A stretch of 64,000 nt of DNA from Eubacteriales bacterium (lineage in GTDB: Bacteria > Bacillota > Clostridia > Lachnospirales > Lachnospiraceae): positions 1-64,000 of the forward strand of contig JAUNCI010000006.1 of assembly GCA_030526665.1 (NCBI GenBank). The letters are read 5' to 3'. The number at the start of each line of letters is the position of its first letter. The stretch's first letter is position 1. Position numbers and translations under genes: made by a program. The notes below the pieces were generated by a model, which ran no database searches, was not told the origin of the DNA, and saw only the letters and a list, made by a program, of their open reading frames with translations. Below are positions 35,947-43,713 of the stretch, piece by piece.

Positions 35947-37245
35947 ATGAAAGTTGTAGGTATTATCGCCGAATATAACCCTTTTCACGAAGGACATAAA
36001 TATCAATTAGAAAAAATCCGCCATGAGACCGCAGCGGATTATATCGTTGTCGTCATGAGCGGTGATTATGTTCAGCGTGGCATGCCGGCCTTTCTGCCAA
36101 AGCACCGTCGAGCAGAATCAGCTCTTCGAAACGGTGCTGATCTGATTCTGGAACTTCCTGTTGGAAACGCCGCCTCAAGTGCAGAATTTTTCGCCTGTGG
36201 AGGTGTATCTCTTCTCGAACAGTTAGGCTGCATCGACTATTTATGTTTCGGTGCGGAAACTGACCATCTTTCTATTCTCAAGAAGATAGCCGTCGTGTTA
36301 GCAGATGAACCGGCTTTTTATATTGCAACTTTAAAATCCGGCTTACAGAAGGGACTGAATTTTCCTGCAGCCCGTTCCGAAGCATTGCTTCAATATTTAT
36401 CAGACCACTCTTCTTCTCAGGAAGATACCATTGCAGACTTTTCATATGAAGAAATCGAACAGATTCTTCTGTCTCCAAATAATATTCTTGCAATCGAGTA
36501 TTTGAAAGTTCTGAACCGGCTTCATAGTCAGATAAAACCGATTCTGATTCAACGGCTGGGAAATCCTTATCATGATCAGCTCCTGGATTTTTCAAAATAC
36601 CCGTCCGCTTCCGCTCTTCGCAGTTTGGTTTCCACTTTAACCGGTACCGAAACATTTCAGAAATTTAAAGCAAATTTAATCTCTGATAACAAAGAAACGA
36701 TCTATCGGGAATACATCGACGCAATTGAACAAAACAAATACCTTACTCCGGCAGATTTTAATTTGCTGATTCACTATCAATTGTTAAATGAAACTGCTGA
36801 ATCTCTGCTTCGATATCAGGATTTTCCGGAAAGTCTTGCAAATAGAATCGAAAAAAACCGTAATGTATTTTCTGATTTCGAATCATTTTGCGAGAAAATA
36901 AAGTCAAAAGAATTGACACAGACACGAATTCAACGAGCATTGCTTCATATGCTGCTGAATATAACGGATGTAGAAAAAACAGTTCCTTATGCTCGCGTTC
37001 TCGGCTTTCGGAAGAGCAGCGGTCCTCTGTTACACAAAATAAAAAACTGCAGCTCTATTCCATTAGTTACCAAAGCAGCTGACGCAGAACGAATATTTTC
37101 CGCACTTCCACCCGTGCATGCAGCTAAGGCATCTCAACAATTTTCACAAACCATTCATGCCTCTAATATCTATGAAAGCGTATGGTCCGCAAAAACAAAA
37201 AAAGAATATACGAATGAATATCAAAAGAAAATCCTCATCTTATGA
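35947..37245 (+). CDS. tmcAL: tRNA(Met) cytidine acetate ligase TmcAL
   Basis: TmcAL (formerly YlbM) makes N4-acetylcytidine at the wobble base of elongator tRNA-Met from acetate and ATP. The 432-residue product starts MKVVGIIAEYNPFHEGHKYQ, the family's HIGH-like nucleotidyltransferase motif. It also has MSGDYVQRGMPAFLPKHRRA and GADLILELPVGNAASSAE. I chose the internal ATG because the family starts exactly there; another ATG lies four codons upstream. Placement beside pta-ackA is notable, since acetate is its substrate. Confidence 0.93.
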   Translation: MKVVGIIAEYNPFHEGHKYQLEKIRHETAADYIVVVMSGDYVQRGMPAFLPKHRRAESALRNGADLILELPVGNAASSAEFFACGGVSLLEQLGCIDYLCFGAETDHLSILKKIAVVLADEPAFYIATLKSGLQKGLNFPAARSEALLQYLSDHSSSQEDTIADFSYEEIEQILLSPNNILAIEYLKVLNRLHSQIKPILIQRLGNPYHDQLLDFSKYPSASALRSLVSTLTGTETFQKFKANLISDNKETIYREYIDAIEQNKYLTPADFNLLIHYQLLNETAESLLRYQDFPESLANRIEKNRNVFSDFESFCEKIKSKELTQTRIQRALLHMLLNITDVEKTVPYARVLGFRKSSGPLLHKIKNCSSIPLVTKAADAERIFSALPPVHAAKASQQFSQTIHASNIYESVWSAKTKKEYTNEYQKKILIL

Positions 37246-37292
37246 TTTATACGCCATTATAATATGGTCGGTCATAAAACGAGGATTTTTTT
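37228..37292. terminator. Bidirectional terminator overlapping the tmcAL 3' end
   Basis: AAAATCCTC and GAGGATTTT bracket the tmcAL stop codon region. Seven or more T follow on the plus strand, and TTTTCTTTT on the minus strand can end trpZ transcripts. Confidence 0.65.
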
Positions 37293-37361
37293 ATTAATTT
37301 CACTTTTAAATTATCGAAATTAATCAATTATTAAATTTGCTTTATTTTTGTTTACTGAGAT

Positions 37362-38165
37362 TTACTTTGAAAACAAAATGCGATCGTTATCAAGATCTTT
37401 ACCGGTTCCTGCATTAAACAGCTGCAGTAATCCGTCAACCGTCATGCCCTCTCTCTGGTCTCCTTTGATATCGAGAACAATTCTTCCTGAGTCCATCATT
37501 AAAGTTCGATTTCCCAATTCCAATGCAGAATGCATATTATGAGTAATCATCAGACAGGCCAGATGATCTTCTTCTACTATTGTTTTCGTTAAAGCGAGAA
37601 CCTTTTCTGCAGTGGCCGGATCAAGCGCTGCCGTATGTTCATCCAAAAGTAAAATTTTCGGTGAATAAACAGTTGCCATTAAAAGAGTCAATGCCTGTCG
37701 CTGACCGCCGGATAATAAACCAACCGGCTGTTTCATACGATCTTCCAATCCCATTTCAAGCACGGAAAGTTTTTCACGAAATTCCTGTCGCTGCTGTTTT
37801 GTCACTCTGGAGAAGATTTTATTTCTTGCTTTGGACGCTCTCAGATATGCCAGGGCAAGATTTTCTTCGATCGTCATTCGCGGAGCGGTTCCCTTCATCG
37901 GATCCTGAAACAAACGTCCGATCTGAACAGCTCTTTTGAAATCCGGTACATAGGTAATATCCTGATTATCGAGTTCAACCCTGCCTTCATCTATGAAAAA
38001 GCTTCCGGCAATACAATTAAAAAGTGTTGATTTTCCGGCACCGTTACTTCCGATTATGGTGGCAAAATCTCCATCTTCTACCGTAAGGCTTACATTTTTT
38101 AAAGCCTTTTTTTCATCAGGTGTTCCCGGATTAAAAGTTTTTGATACATTGGTTAATCGAAGCAT
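37362..38165 (-). CDS. trpZ: Tryptophan-type ABC transporter, ATPase
   Basis: The 267-residue ABC ATPase has Walker A GSNGAGKST (near 39), signature LLSGGQRQALTLLMA and Walker B ILLLDEHTAALDP. The DEHTAALD form (His after Glu) is characteristic of this uptake family. It shares one base with the permease gene. With trpX and trpY it forms the three-gene transporter controlled by the Trp T-box at 40248-40513; tryptophan as substrate is inferred from that leader and from known trpXYZ loci. Confidence 0.87.
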   Translation of the reverse strand: MLRLTNVSKTFNPGTPDEKKALKNVSLTVEDGDFATIIGSNGAGKSTLFNCIAGSFFIDEGRVELDNQDITYVPDFKRAVQIGRLFQDPMKGTAPRMTIEENLALAYLRASKARNKIFSRVTKQQRQEFREKLSVLEMGLEDRMKQPVGLLSGGQRQALTLLMATVYSPKILLLDEHTAALDPATAEKVLALTKTIVEEDHLACLMITHNMHSALELGNRTLMMDSGRIVLDIKGDQREGMTVDGLLQLFNAGTGKDLDNDRILFSK

Positions 38166-39091
38166 TAGTTACGTCCTCCTTTTACAGCAGCAATTGCATT
38201 TCTTTTATTTTTTCTAAATGCAATTTTTTTGCGAATTGTAGGTGACGCAATTGCAATCGCAACGATTACAGCCGATACCAGCTTCAGACATTCCGCAGGA
38301 ATATGGAATTTCAACGCCAAAGCAATCAGGAAACGATAAAGACAGCTTCCGAAAATAACACCAAACACACGGCGAACCATTGTTTTTTTACCAATCAGCG
38401 TTTCGCCAATGATTAAGCTGGCAAGTGCAATCGTTACCATACCGGTACCGAGGTTGATATCGCATGTCTTCTGATACTGACCGATCAGACTTCCGGATAA
38501 AGCGGTTAACGCACCGGAAATACAAAGGCCAACCGTAATTGTCATAGAAGGATTAATACTTGATGCACGTACCATATCTTCGTTATCACCGGTTGCACGA
38601 ATCGAAAGTCCCATTCGTGTACCCATGAACCATACCATAAGCACACACATAATCACTACAATAACGGCAGCTGTGATGAGTTTATAATATTCTTTTCCAA
38701 GAAATCCTTTTGTCAGACTAAAAATAGTATCCGTTTTCAGTAATGTTACGTTGGAAGAAAATCCCATAACCGCTAAATTAATCGTATATAATCCAGTATT
38801 AACGATAATACCTGCAAGAATGGACTCAACTCCCAGTTTCGTCTGCAAAAAAGCCATCACATATCCGGAACAGATACCGGCAGCCATCGATGCAAACAGT
38901 GCCAGAATCGGATGTCCCATCAATGCAACCTGAACGCCAACCGCACATCCAAGTGTAAAGCATCCATCGGTCGATAAGTCCGCAATATTCAAAATAGAAA
39001 AACTTAAAAATAAAGCTAACGCAACTAATGAATATATAACACCTAACTCTAATGCGCTTGTTATTACTGACATAGAAATCAGTGAACTCAT
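38165..39091 (-). CDS. trpY: Tryptophan-type ABC transporter, permease
   Basis: This 308-residue polytopic protein of the LivH-like permease family (BPD_transp_2) has about eight hydrophobic segments. It shows SILNIADLSTDGCFTLG near residue 33 and the coupling segment GTRMGLSIRATGDNEDMVRA. It ends in a basic tail. The gene lies 71 bases after trpX and overlaps trpZ by one base. Confidence 0.87.
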   Translation of the reverse strand: MSSLISMSVITSALELGVIYSLVALALFLSFSILNIADLSTDGCFTLGCAVGVQVALMGHPILALFASMAAGICSGYVMAFLQTKLGVESILAGIIVNTGLYTINLAVMGFSSNVTLLKTDTIFSLTKGFLGKEYYKLITAAVIVVIMCVLMVWFMGTRMGLSIRATGDNEDMVRASSINPSMTITVGLCISGALTALSGSLIGQYQKTCDINLGTGMVTIALASLIIGETLIGKKTMVRRVFGVIFGSCLYRFLIALALKFHIPAECLKLVSAVIVAIAIASPTIRKKIAFRKNKRNAIAAVKGGRN

Positions 39092-39162
39092 ACAATAAAC
39101 TCCTTAAACTAAATTATTTTGTTACTCATAATAAAAATGTGATTTTTTACTTAAATCAAAAA

Positions 39163-40173
39163 TTATTCAAAATTTTCTGCTGTGACTGTCTCAACGATTT
39201 CAGAGCATGCATCTGATTTTGAGAATGCACTGTAGTCGATTCCGATTTCTTCAGCAATTTCAGTATTGATTGTAACAATACCATTATCAAATGTTTTTAC
39301 AGGTGTAGAAGCAGGATCTGCACCATTCAGAATTTCAATAACCATTTTTGCTGTTTCTGTTCCAAGATTTGCATAGTTTACACCATAACCACAGAAAGCA
39401 CCATTCAATGCAAATGAATCTGCTCCTGCATAGTGTGGAATACCGGCTTCTGCAAATGATTCATAGATTGCAAGTTCTGCTTTCATAACAGTGTTATCCG
39501 TTGGTGTAAATACAGCTTCAACCTCTTCATCAATCAAAGCTGCAGCGGCCTGCATGATTTCTGTATCATTTGTTCCTGTTTTTTCAACGTATTCAATTCC
39601 TGCATTATCAAGATAAGCTTTTGCATCGGCAATTGCCTGTGTAGAGGCATCTTCTGACTGACTGTACAGAAGACCTACTTTTTTAATTTCAGGATTTGCT
39701 GTTGTGATCAGATCAAAGATTGCGTTTGTATTTAATGCATCGCTGGTACCTGTTACATTTTCTCCCGGTGCATCCAGAGAAGCAACGATTCCTGCTCCAA
39801 CCGGATCTGAAACAGCAGAAAATACAACCGGGATATCGCTATCTTCCAACGCACTGATCAATGTTGTAACTGCAGGTGTTGCGATTGGAATAATGATGTC
39901 CGGTTCATCGGCAATAAGCTGAGCTTCAACCTGAGCCAGCTGGGTTCCGTCTGCCTGTCCATTATAAACCAGTCCGTCATAAGTATATGTGTTTTCACCG
40001 TCTGCAGAAGCTGCATCCAGTTCATCCTTAATTGCCTGTTCAATCTGGTCAAGTGAAGCATCGTCTACAAATTTAATAATACCAACCTTGTACTCTGCGG
40101 CATAAGCAGTTGTTGCTGCGAATGTCATTGCTGCTGTTCCTAATACTACGCTTGTGATAATTTTTTTGTTCAT
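39163..40173 (-). CDS. trpX: Tryptophan-type ABC transporter, substrate-binding protein
   Basis: The 336-residue ABC_sub_bind (PF04392-like) protein has a signal peptide ending AYA-AEY and no lipobox cysteine. The mature part has a two-lobe fold with IIIPIATPAVTTLISALED, VVFSAVSDPVGAGIV and the family's GTSDALNTNAIFDLI segment. AAGGAG sits 9 bases before this ATG; an ATG eleven codons upstream lies within and before that site and is unlikely. First gene after the T-box, so the binding protein responds first to uncharged tRNA-Trp. Confidence 0.88.
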   Translation of the reverse strand: MNKKIITSVVLGTAAMTFAATTAYAAEYKVGIIKFVDDASLDQIEQAIKDELDAASADGENTYTYDGLVYNGQADGTQLAQVEAQLIADEPDIIIPIATPAVTTLISALEDSDIPVVFSAVSDPVGAGIVASLDAPGENVTGTSDALNTNAIFDLITTANPEIKKVGLLYSQSEDASTQAIADAKAYLDNAGIEYVEKTGTNDTEIMQAAAALIDEEVEAVFTPTDNTVMKAELAIYESFAEAGIPHYAGADSFALNGAFCGYGVNYANLGTETAKMVIEILNGADPASTPVKTFDNGIVTINTEIAEEIGIDYSAFSKSDACSEIVETVTAENFE

Positions 40174-40247
40174 AATTTCATTCTCCTTTTCTTTTCGTTT
40201 ATGCATTGCTTCGTGATTTCGAAAACGAAAAATCCAGGGACTGAGAT

Positions 40248-40513
40248 AAAAAAAACCGTCTCAGAATATCTTCTGAGACGGTAATAATTACTTATTATCG
40301 CGGTACCACTCAATTTGACGAAACGTCCACTTTGCATGCACTATTATGCATTCCTGATTGATAACGGGTTCGGTTCCCGTCGATGCCTACTTTTTTCATT
40401 TCGGATCGCCCTCAAAAGTCCATTCAGAAATCTGCCTGATACAGGTATCCCACCATCACCTGCTCTCTGATATCTCACATGATTACCTACTACTCTTTCT
40501 CAACGGTTTATCT
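40248..40513 (-). promoter_or_regulatory. T-box leader with UGG (Trp) specifier, upstream of trpXYZ
   Basis: Read on the minus strand, the leader has Stem I (from about 40500, with AGAGAGCAGGTGATGGTGGGA). The specifier region is CTGAATGGACTTTTGAGGGC, with codon UGG at 40420-40422. A Stem III follows (GACGGGAACC...CCCGTTATC) and then the hallmark T-box GTGGTACCGCG (40299-40309). The expression platform is a terminator, ACCGTCTCAGAA paired with TTCTGAGACGG and then eight T (40248-40282). In such leaders, uncharged tRNA stabilises the antiterminator, so transport genes are expressed when tryptophan is scarce. The specifier assignment rests on its position by eye. Confidence 0.9.
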
Positions 40514-40520
40514 ACTTGAC

Positions 40521-40549
40521 ACTTTAGCATAATAAATTGCTGATGTCAA
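40521..40549 (-). promoter_or_regulatory. T-box/trpXYZ promoter
   Basis: TTGACA (40544-40549) and TAAAGT (40521-40526) with a 17-base spacer on the minus strand, just before Stem I of the T-box and just after the UPF0210 stop codon. Confidence 0.75.
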
Positions 40550-40565
40550 CGTTGAATTTAAATAT

Positions 40566-41930
40566 TTAGTTTTTAAAACTATGGATCGGAGCAGGAATCT
40601 GTCCGCCACGTTCAACAAATGCATCACAGGCAAAATTATTTACCGGCATGATAGGCGCATAACCAAGTAATCCGCCAAATTCAACAACTTCTCCGACACC
40701 TTTTCCAATTACAGGAATTACACGAACTGCTGTTGTCTTCTGATTAATCATTCCGATTGCTGCCTCATCTGCAATGATACCGGCAATTGTAGACGGCTTC
40801 GTATCTCCAGGAATCGCAATCATATCAAGACCTACAGAGCATACACAAGTCATAGCTTCGAGTTTTTCAATTGTAAGAGATCCTGCATTCACTGCATCTA
40901 TCATTCCCTGGTCTTCTGAAACAGGAATAAATGCACCGCTTAATCCACCAACTGCCTGTGCAGCCATAACGCCGCCTTTTTTCACCTGATCATTTAACAA
41001 GGCAAGTGCGGCGGTTGTTCCCGGAGCACCTACACGTTCCAGACCGATTTCTTCGAGAATTTCAGCAACACTATCGCCGATTGCCGGTGTTGGTGCAAGT
41101 GATAAATCGACGATTCCAAACGGAACATTTAACTCTTTTGATGCCTCAAGCGCTACAAGCTGTCCGACACGGGTAACTTTAAAAGCAGTTCGTTTGATCA
41201 TTTCGCACAGTGTTTCAAAATCTTTGCCGCGCACTTTTTCAAGAGCTGTTTTTACAACACCGGGACCACTGACACCTACATTGATAATGCAGTCGGCTTC
41301 CGTAACACCATGGAATGCACCTGCCATAAATGGATTGTCGTCCGGTGCATTACAGAATACAACCAGTTTCGCACAGCCCAGAGAGTCCTGTTCTTTTGTT
41401 GCCTTTGCCGTCTGAACAACAATTTCACCCATTAATTTCACTGCATCCATATTAATACCGGTTCTGGTAGATCCGATATTGATAGAACTGCAGACACGTT
41501 CTGTCTGCGCCAATGCCTGCGGGATCGATTCGATCAAAAGCTGATCTGCAGGAGTCATTCCCTTGCTGACCAGTGCTGAATATCCACCAAGGAAATTAAC
41601 ACCCACTTCTTTTGCTGCACGATCAAGTGTTTTTGCAATACTTACAAAATCATCTGAAGTTTTACATGCAGCCCCTCCGATCAATGCAATCGGAGTTACA
41701 GAAATACGTTTATTTACAATCGGAATACCGAATTCCATTGAAATTTTCTGACCGGTACTAACCAGATTTTTTGCTTTTTGTGTAATTTTGTTATAGATTT
41801 TCTCATTCAGTCGATCAAGATCACTGTCAATACAGTCTAAAAGACTGATTCCCATAGTAATGGTACGAACATCCAGATTTTCCTGCGTAATCATTTTGTT
41901 CGTTTCATTTACTTCAAAAATATTAATCAT
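40566..41930 (-). CDS. UPF0210 (PFL family) protein
   Basis: The 454-residue protein matches the UPF0210/DUF711 family: [20 protein letters not shown] at the start, [32 protein letters not shown] and [21 protein letters not shown]. Relatives are distantly like formate-lyase-type barrels by name only; no activity is established. It is 18 bases after a small ACT-domain gene, a pairing conserved in many anaerobes, which suggests amino-acid-linked regulation of this protein. Confidence 0.9.
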   Translation of the reverse strand: MINIFEVNETNKMITQENLDVRTITMGISLLDCIDSDLDRLNEKIYNKITQKAKNLVSTGQKISMEFGIPIVNKRISVTPIALIGGAACKTSDDFVSIAKTLDRAAKEVGVNFLGGYSALVSKGMTPADQLLIESIPQALAQTERVCSSINIGSTRTGINMDAVKLMGEIVVQTAKATKEQDSLGCAKLVVFCNAPDDNPFMAGAFHGVTEADCIINVGVSGPGVVKTALEKVRGKDFETLCEMIKRTAFKVTRVGQLVALEASKELNVPFGIVDLSLAPTPAIGDSVAEILEEIGLERVGAPGTTAALALLNDQVKKGGVMAAQAVGGLSGAFIPVSEDQGMIDAVNAGSLTIEKLEAMTCVCSVGLDMIAIPGDTKPSTIAGIIADEAAIGMINQKTTAVRVIPVIGKGVGEVVEFGGLLGYAPIMPVNNFACDAFVERGGQIPAPIHSFKN

Positions 41931-41948
41931 TTTTTGTTCTCCTGCCTT

Positions 41949-42221
41949 TTAGATTCTGTGCATCATATTAAAGATATCTTCGTGCTGACAGCGAATAATT
42001 ACGCCAATTTCATTTCCAAGTTCACCGAGTTCCTTTGAAATCGTTCCGGTATCTTTGTCTGATCCACTTACATCTGTAACCATCATCATGTTGAAATATC
42101 CCTGCACGATCGTCTGTGAAATATCAAGGATATTTACATTATTATCCGCAAGATAAGTACAAACTTTTGCGATAATTCCGACTGTGTCATTACCAACGAC
42201 TGTAATAATTGTTTTTTTCAT
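41949..42221 (-). CDS. ACT domain protein (UPF0237)
   Basis: The 90-residue product is a lone ACT-type domain (KTIITVVGNDTVGIIAKVC, then VNILDISQTIVQGYFNMMMV), the UPF0237 type. ACT domains bind amino acids or related small ligands. It directly precedes the UPF0210 gene (18-base gap) and probably works with it. AGGAGAGG precedes the ATG. Confidence 0.92.
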   Translation of the reverse strand: MKKTIITVVGNDTVGIIAKVCTYLADNNVNILDISQTIVQGYFNMMMVTDVSGSDKDTGTISKELGELGNEIGVIIRCQHEDIFNMMHRI

Positions 42222-42244
42222 AATTACATCCTCTCCTAAATAAA

Positions 42245-43042
42245 TTATAACTGAACAATTTCCGAGTTATATTCACGATTTGCGATTTGAATCTTAAAAT
42301 CATCAGATTTATAAGGATTTTCACCCATCGTGATCTCTGCACATACCGTTTCGTATGCCAGTTGTTCATAATTGTTTTCTTTGCTCAAATGTCCCAGAAA
42401 GATGTGTTTCATATCGTCATGCAGCAATTCACACAACAAACGACCGGCATTTTCATTTGACAGATGGCCTTTATTTCCAAGTATACGCTGTTTCAAATAA
42501 TACGGATAGCTTCCTACCTGAAGCATTCTGATATCATGATTTGCTTCCAAAAGCAAGGCATCCAGATTTTTCAGATTCTGAACCGTATATTCTGTATATA
42601 CACCTAAATCCGTTGCAACTGCAACAGATTTTTGATCATTTTCAAAACGATATCCGATCGGTTCCGCCGCATCATGTGATATCGAAAACGGTTTTACCTC
42701 CATATCTTTGATCATAAACGGATGATCTGCCTGTATTTCATGTATTAAACCATTCGGGATTTTTCCCAGACTTTTCATTCCAGCAATTGCCTGTGCCGTA
42801 CCATGTGCGGTATAAATTGGTATCCCATATCTTCTTGCCAGAACACCGAGTCCCTGAATATGGTCAGAATGCTCATGCGTAACCAGAATAGCATCCAGTT
42901 CTTTTCCCTGAAGATCAAGTTGATGCAATCCCTGCTCAATCTTTTTCCCGCTGATACCGGCATCTACAAGCACATGAGTCTGTTCGGTTCCGACATATAT
43001 GCAGTTTCCGCTGCTTCCGCTTGCTATACTGCACAATCTCAT
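42245..43042 (-). CDS. MBL-fold metallo-hydrolase, WalJ/YycJ type
   Basis: The 265-residue protein has the metallo-beta-lactamase motif THEHSDHIQGLGVL and starts RLCSIASGSSGNCIYVGT, a YycJ/WalJ signature. Further ligands are in ISHDAAEP, DLG and EANHD, and a C-terminal GHLS. WalJ-like enzymes are linked to nuclease activity and coordination of division with replication. In many Firmicutes walJ sits with walKR; here it sits after coaE, with a 4-base overlap, and no walKR is present, so I give no symbol. Confidence 0.85.
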   Translation of the reverse strand: MRLCSIASGSSGNCIYVGTEQTHVLVDAGISGKKIEQGLHQLDLQGKELDAILVTHEHSDHIQGLGVLARRYGIPIYTAHGTAQAIAGMKSLGKIPNGLIHEIQADHPFMIKDMEVKPFSISHDAAEPIGYRFENDQKSVAVATDLGVYTEYTVQNLKNLDALLLEANHDIRMLQVGSYPYYLKQRILGNKGHLSNENAGRLLCELLHDDMKHIFLGHLSKENNYEQLAYETVCAEITMGENPYKSDDFKIQIANREYNSEIVQL

Positions 43043-43626
43043 AATTCTAATCCTCTCCTTATCTGTTCAGAGGTACTTTCAAAATCATTGCTGTTATCAA
43101 TTACATAATCTGTATGACTGCGATAATATTCATCCGATGGCTGATTTGCAATAATTTCCTCTATTTTTTTTAACGAGTAGCCTCTGCTCTGCTGCAGTCG
43201 TTCTGCCCGTACTTTTGGGTTTGTATAAATATACCATACAAAGTCACAAAACTCCTGATAATTTACTTCGAGCAGAATGGCAGACTCAACAATGAACAAA
43301 GAACAGCCTTCTTCCAGCTTCCTGTTCATAGTTTCCATTATGTATTGTCTGACTGTCGGATGAACGATTGCATTTAAAGCTGCTAACTTCTCAGTCTCAG
43401 AGAATACTACATCGGAAATAGCCTTTCGGTCAATAGATTTATCATCTTTTACAATTTTTTCTCCAAACAGTCGGATGATTTCATCATAACATTTTTGTCC
43501 CGGTTCCATGACCTTATGTCCTACTTCGTCTGCCTTAACCACGTATGCACCACACTGGTTTTGCAAAAAATCAAGAACCGCACTTTTTCCGGCTCCGACT
43601 CCACCGGTAATTCCAATTACTTTCAT
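43039..43626 (-). CDS. coaE: Dephospho-CoA kinase
   Basis: CoaE phosphorylates dephospho-CoA, the last step of CoA synthesis. The 195-residue product has the P-loop GITGGVGAGKSAVLDFL at the start, the KADEVGHKVMEPG substrate motif, AIVHPTVR, and a lid region with ERLQQSRGYSLKKIEEI. It lies 87 bases after polA, matching the common polA-coaE order, and overlaps the walJ-like gene by 4 bases. Confidence 0.96.
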   Translation of the reverse strand: MKVIGITGGVGAGKSAVLDFLQNQCGAYVVKADEVGHKVMEPGQKCYDEIIRLFGEKIVKDDKSIDRKAISDVVFSETEKLAALNAIVHPTVRQYIMETMNRKLEEGCSLFIVESAILLEVNYQEFCDFVWYIYTNPKVRAERLQQSRGYSLKKIEEIIANQPSDEYYRSHTDYVIDNSNDFESTSEQIRRGLEL

Positions 43627-43713
43627 GTCACTACATTACCTTTATCATTTTCACGATCTCATTTCAGCCTCACCTCTAGTTGAAGTGACCGTCCTTTTGA
43701 CTGAGTAAGATCA

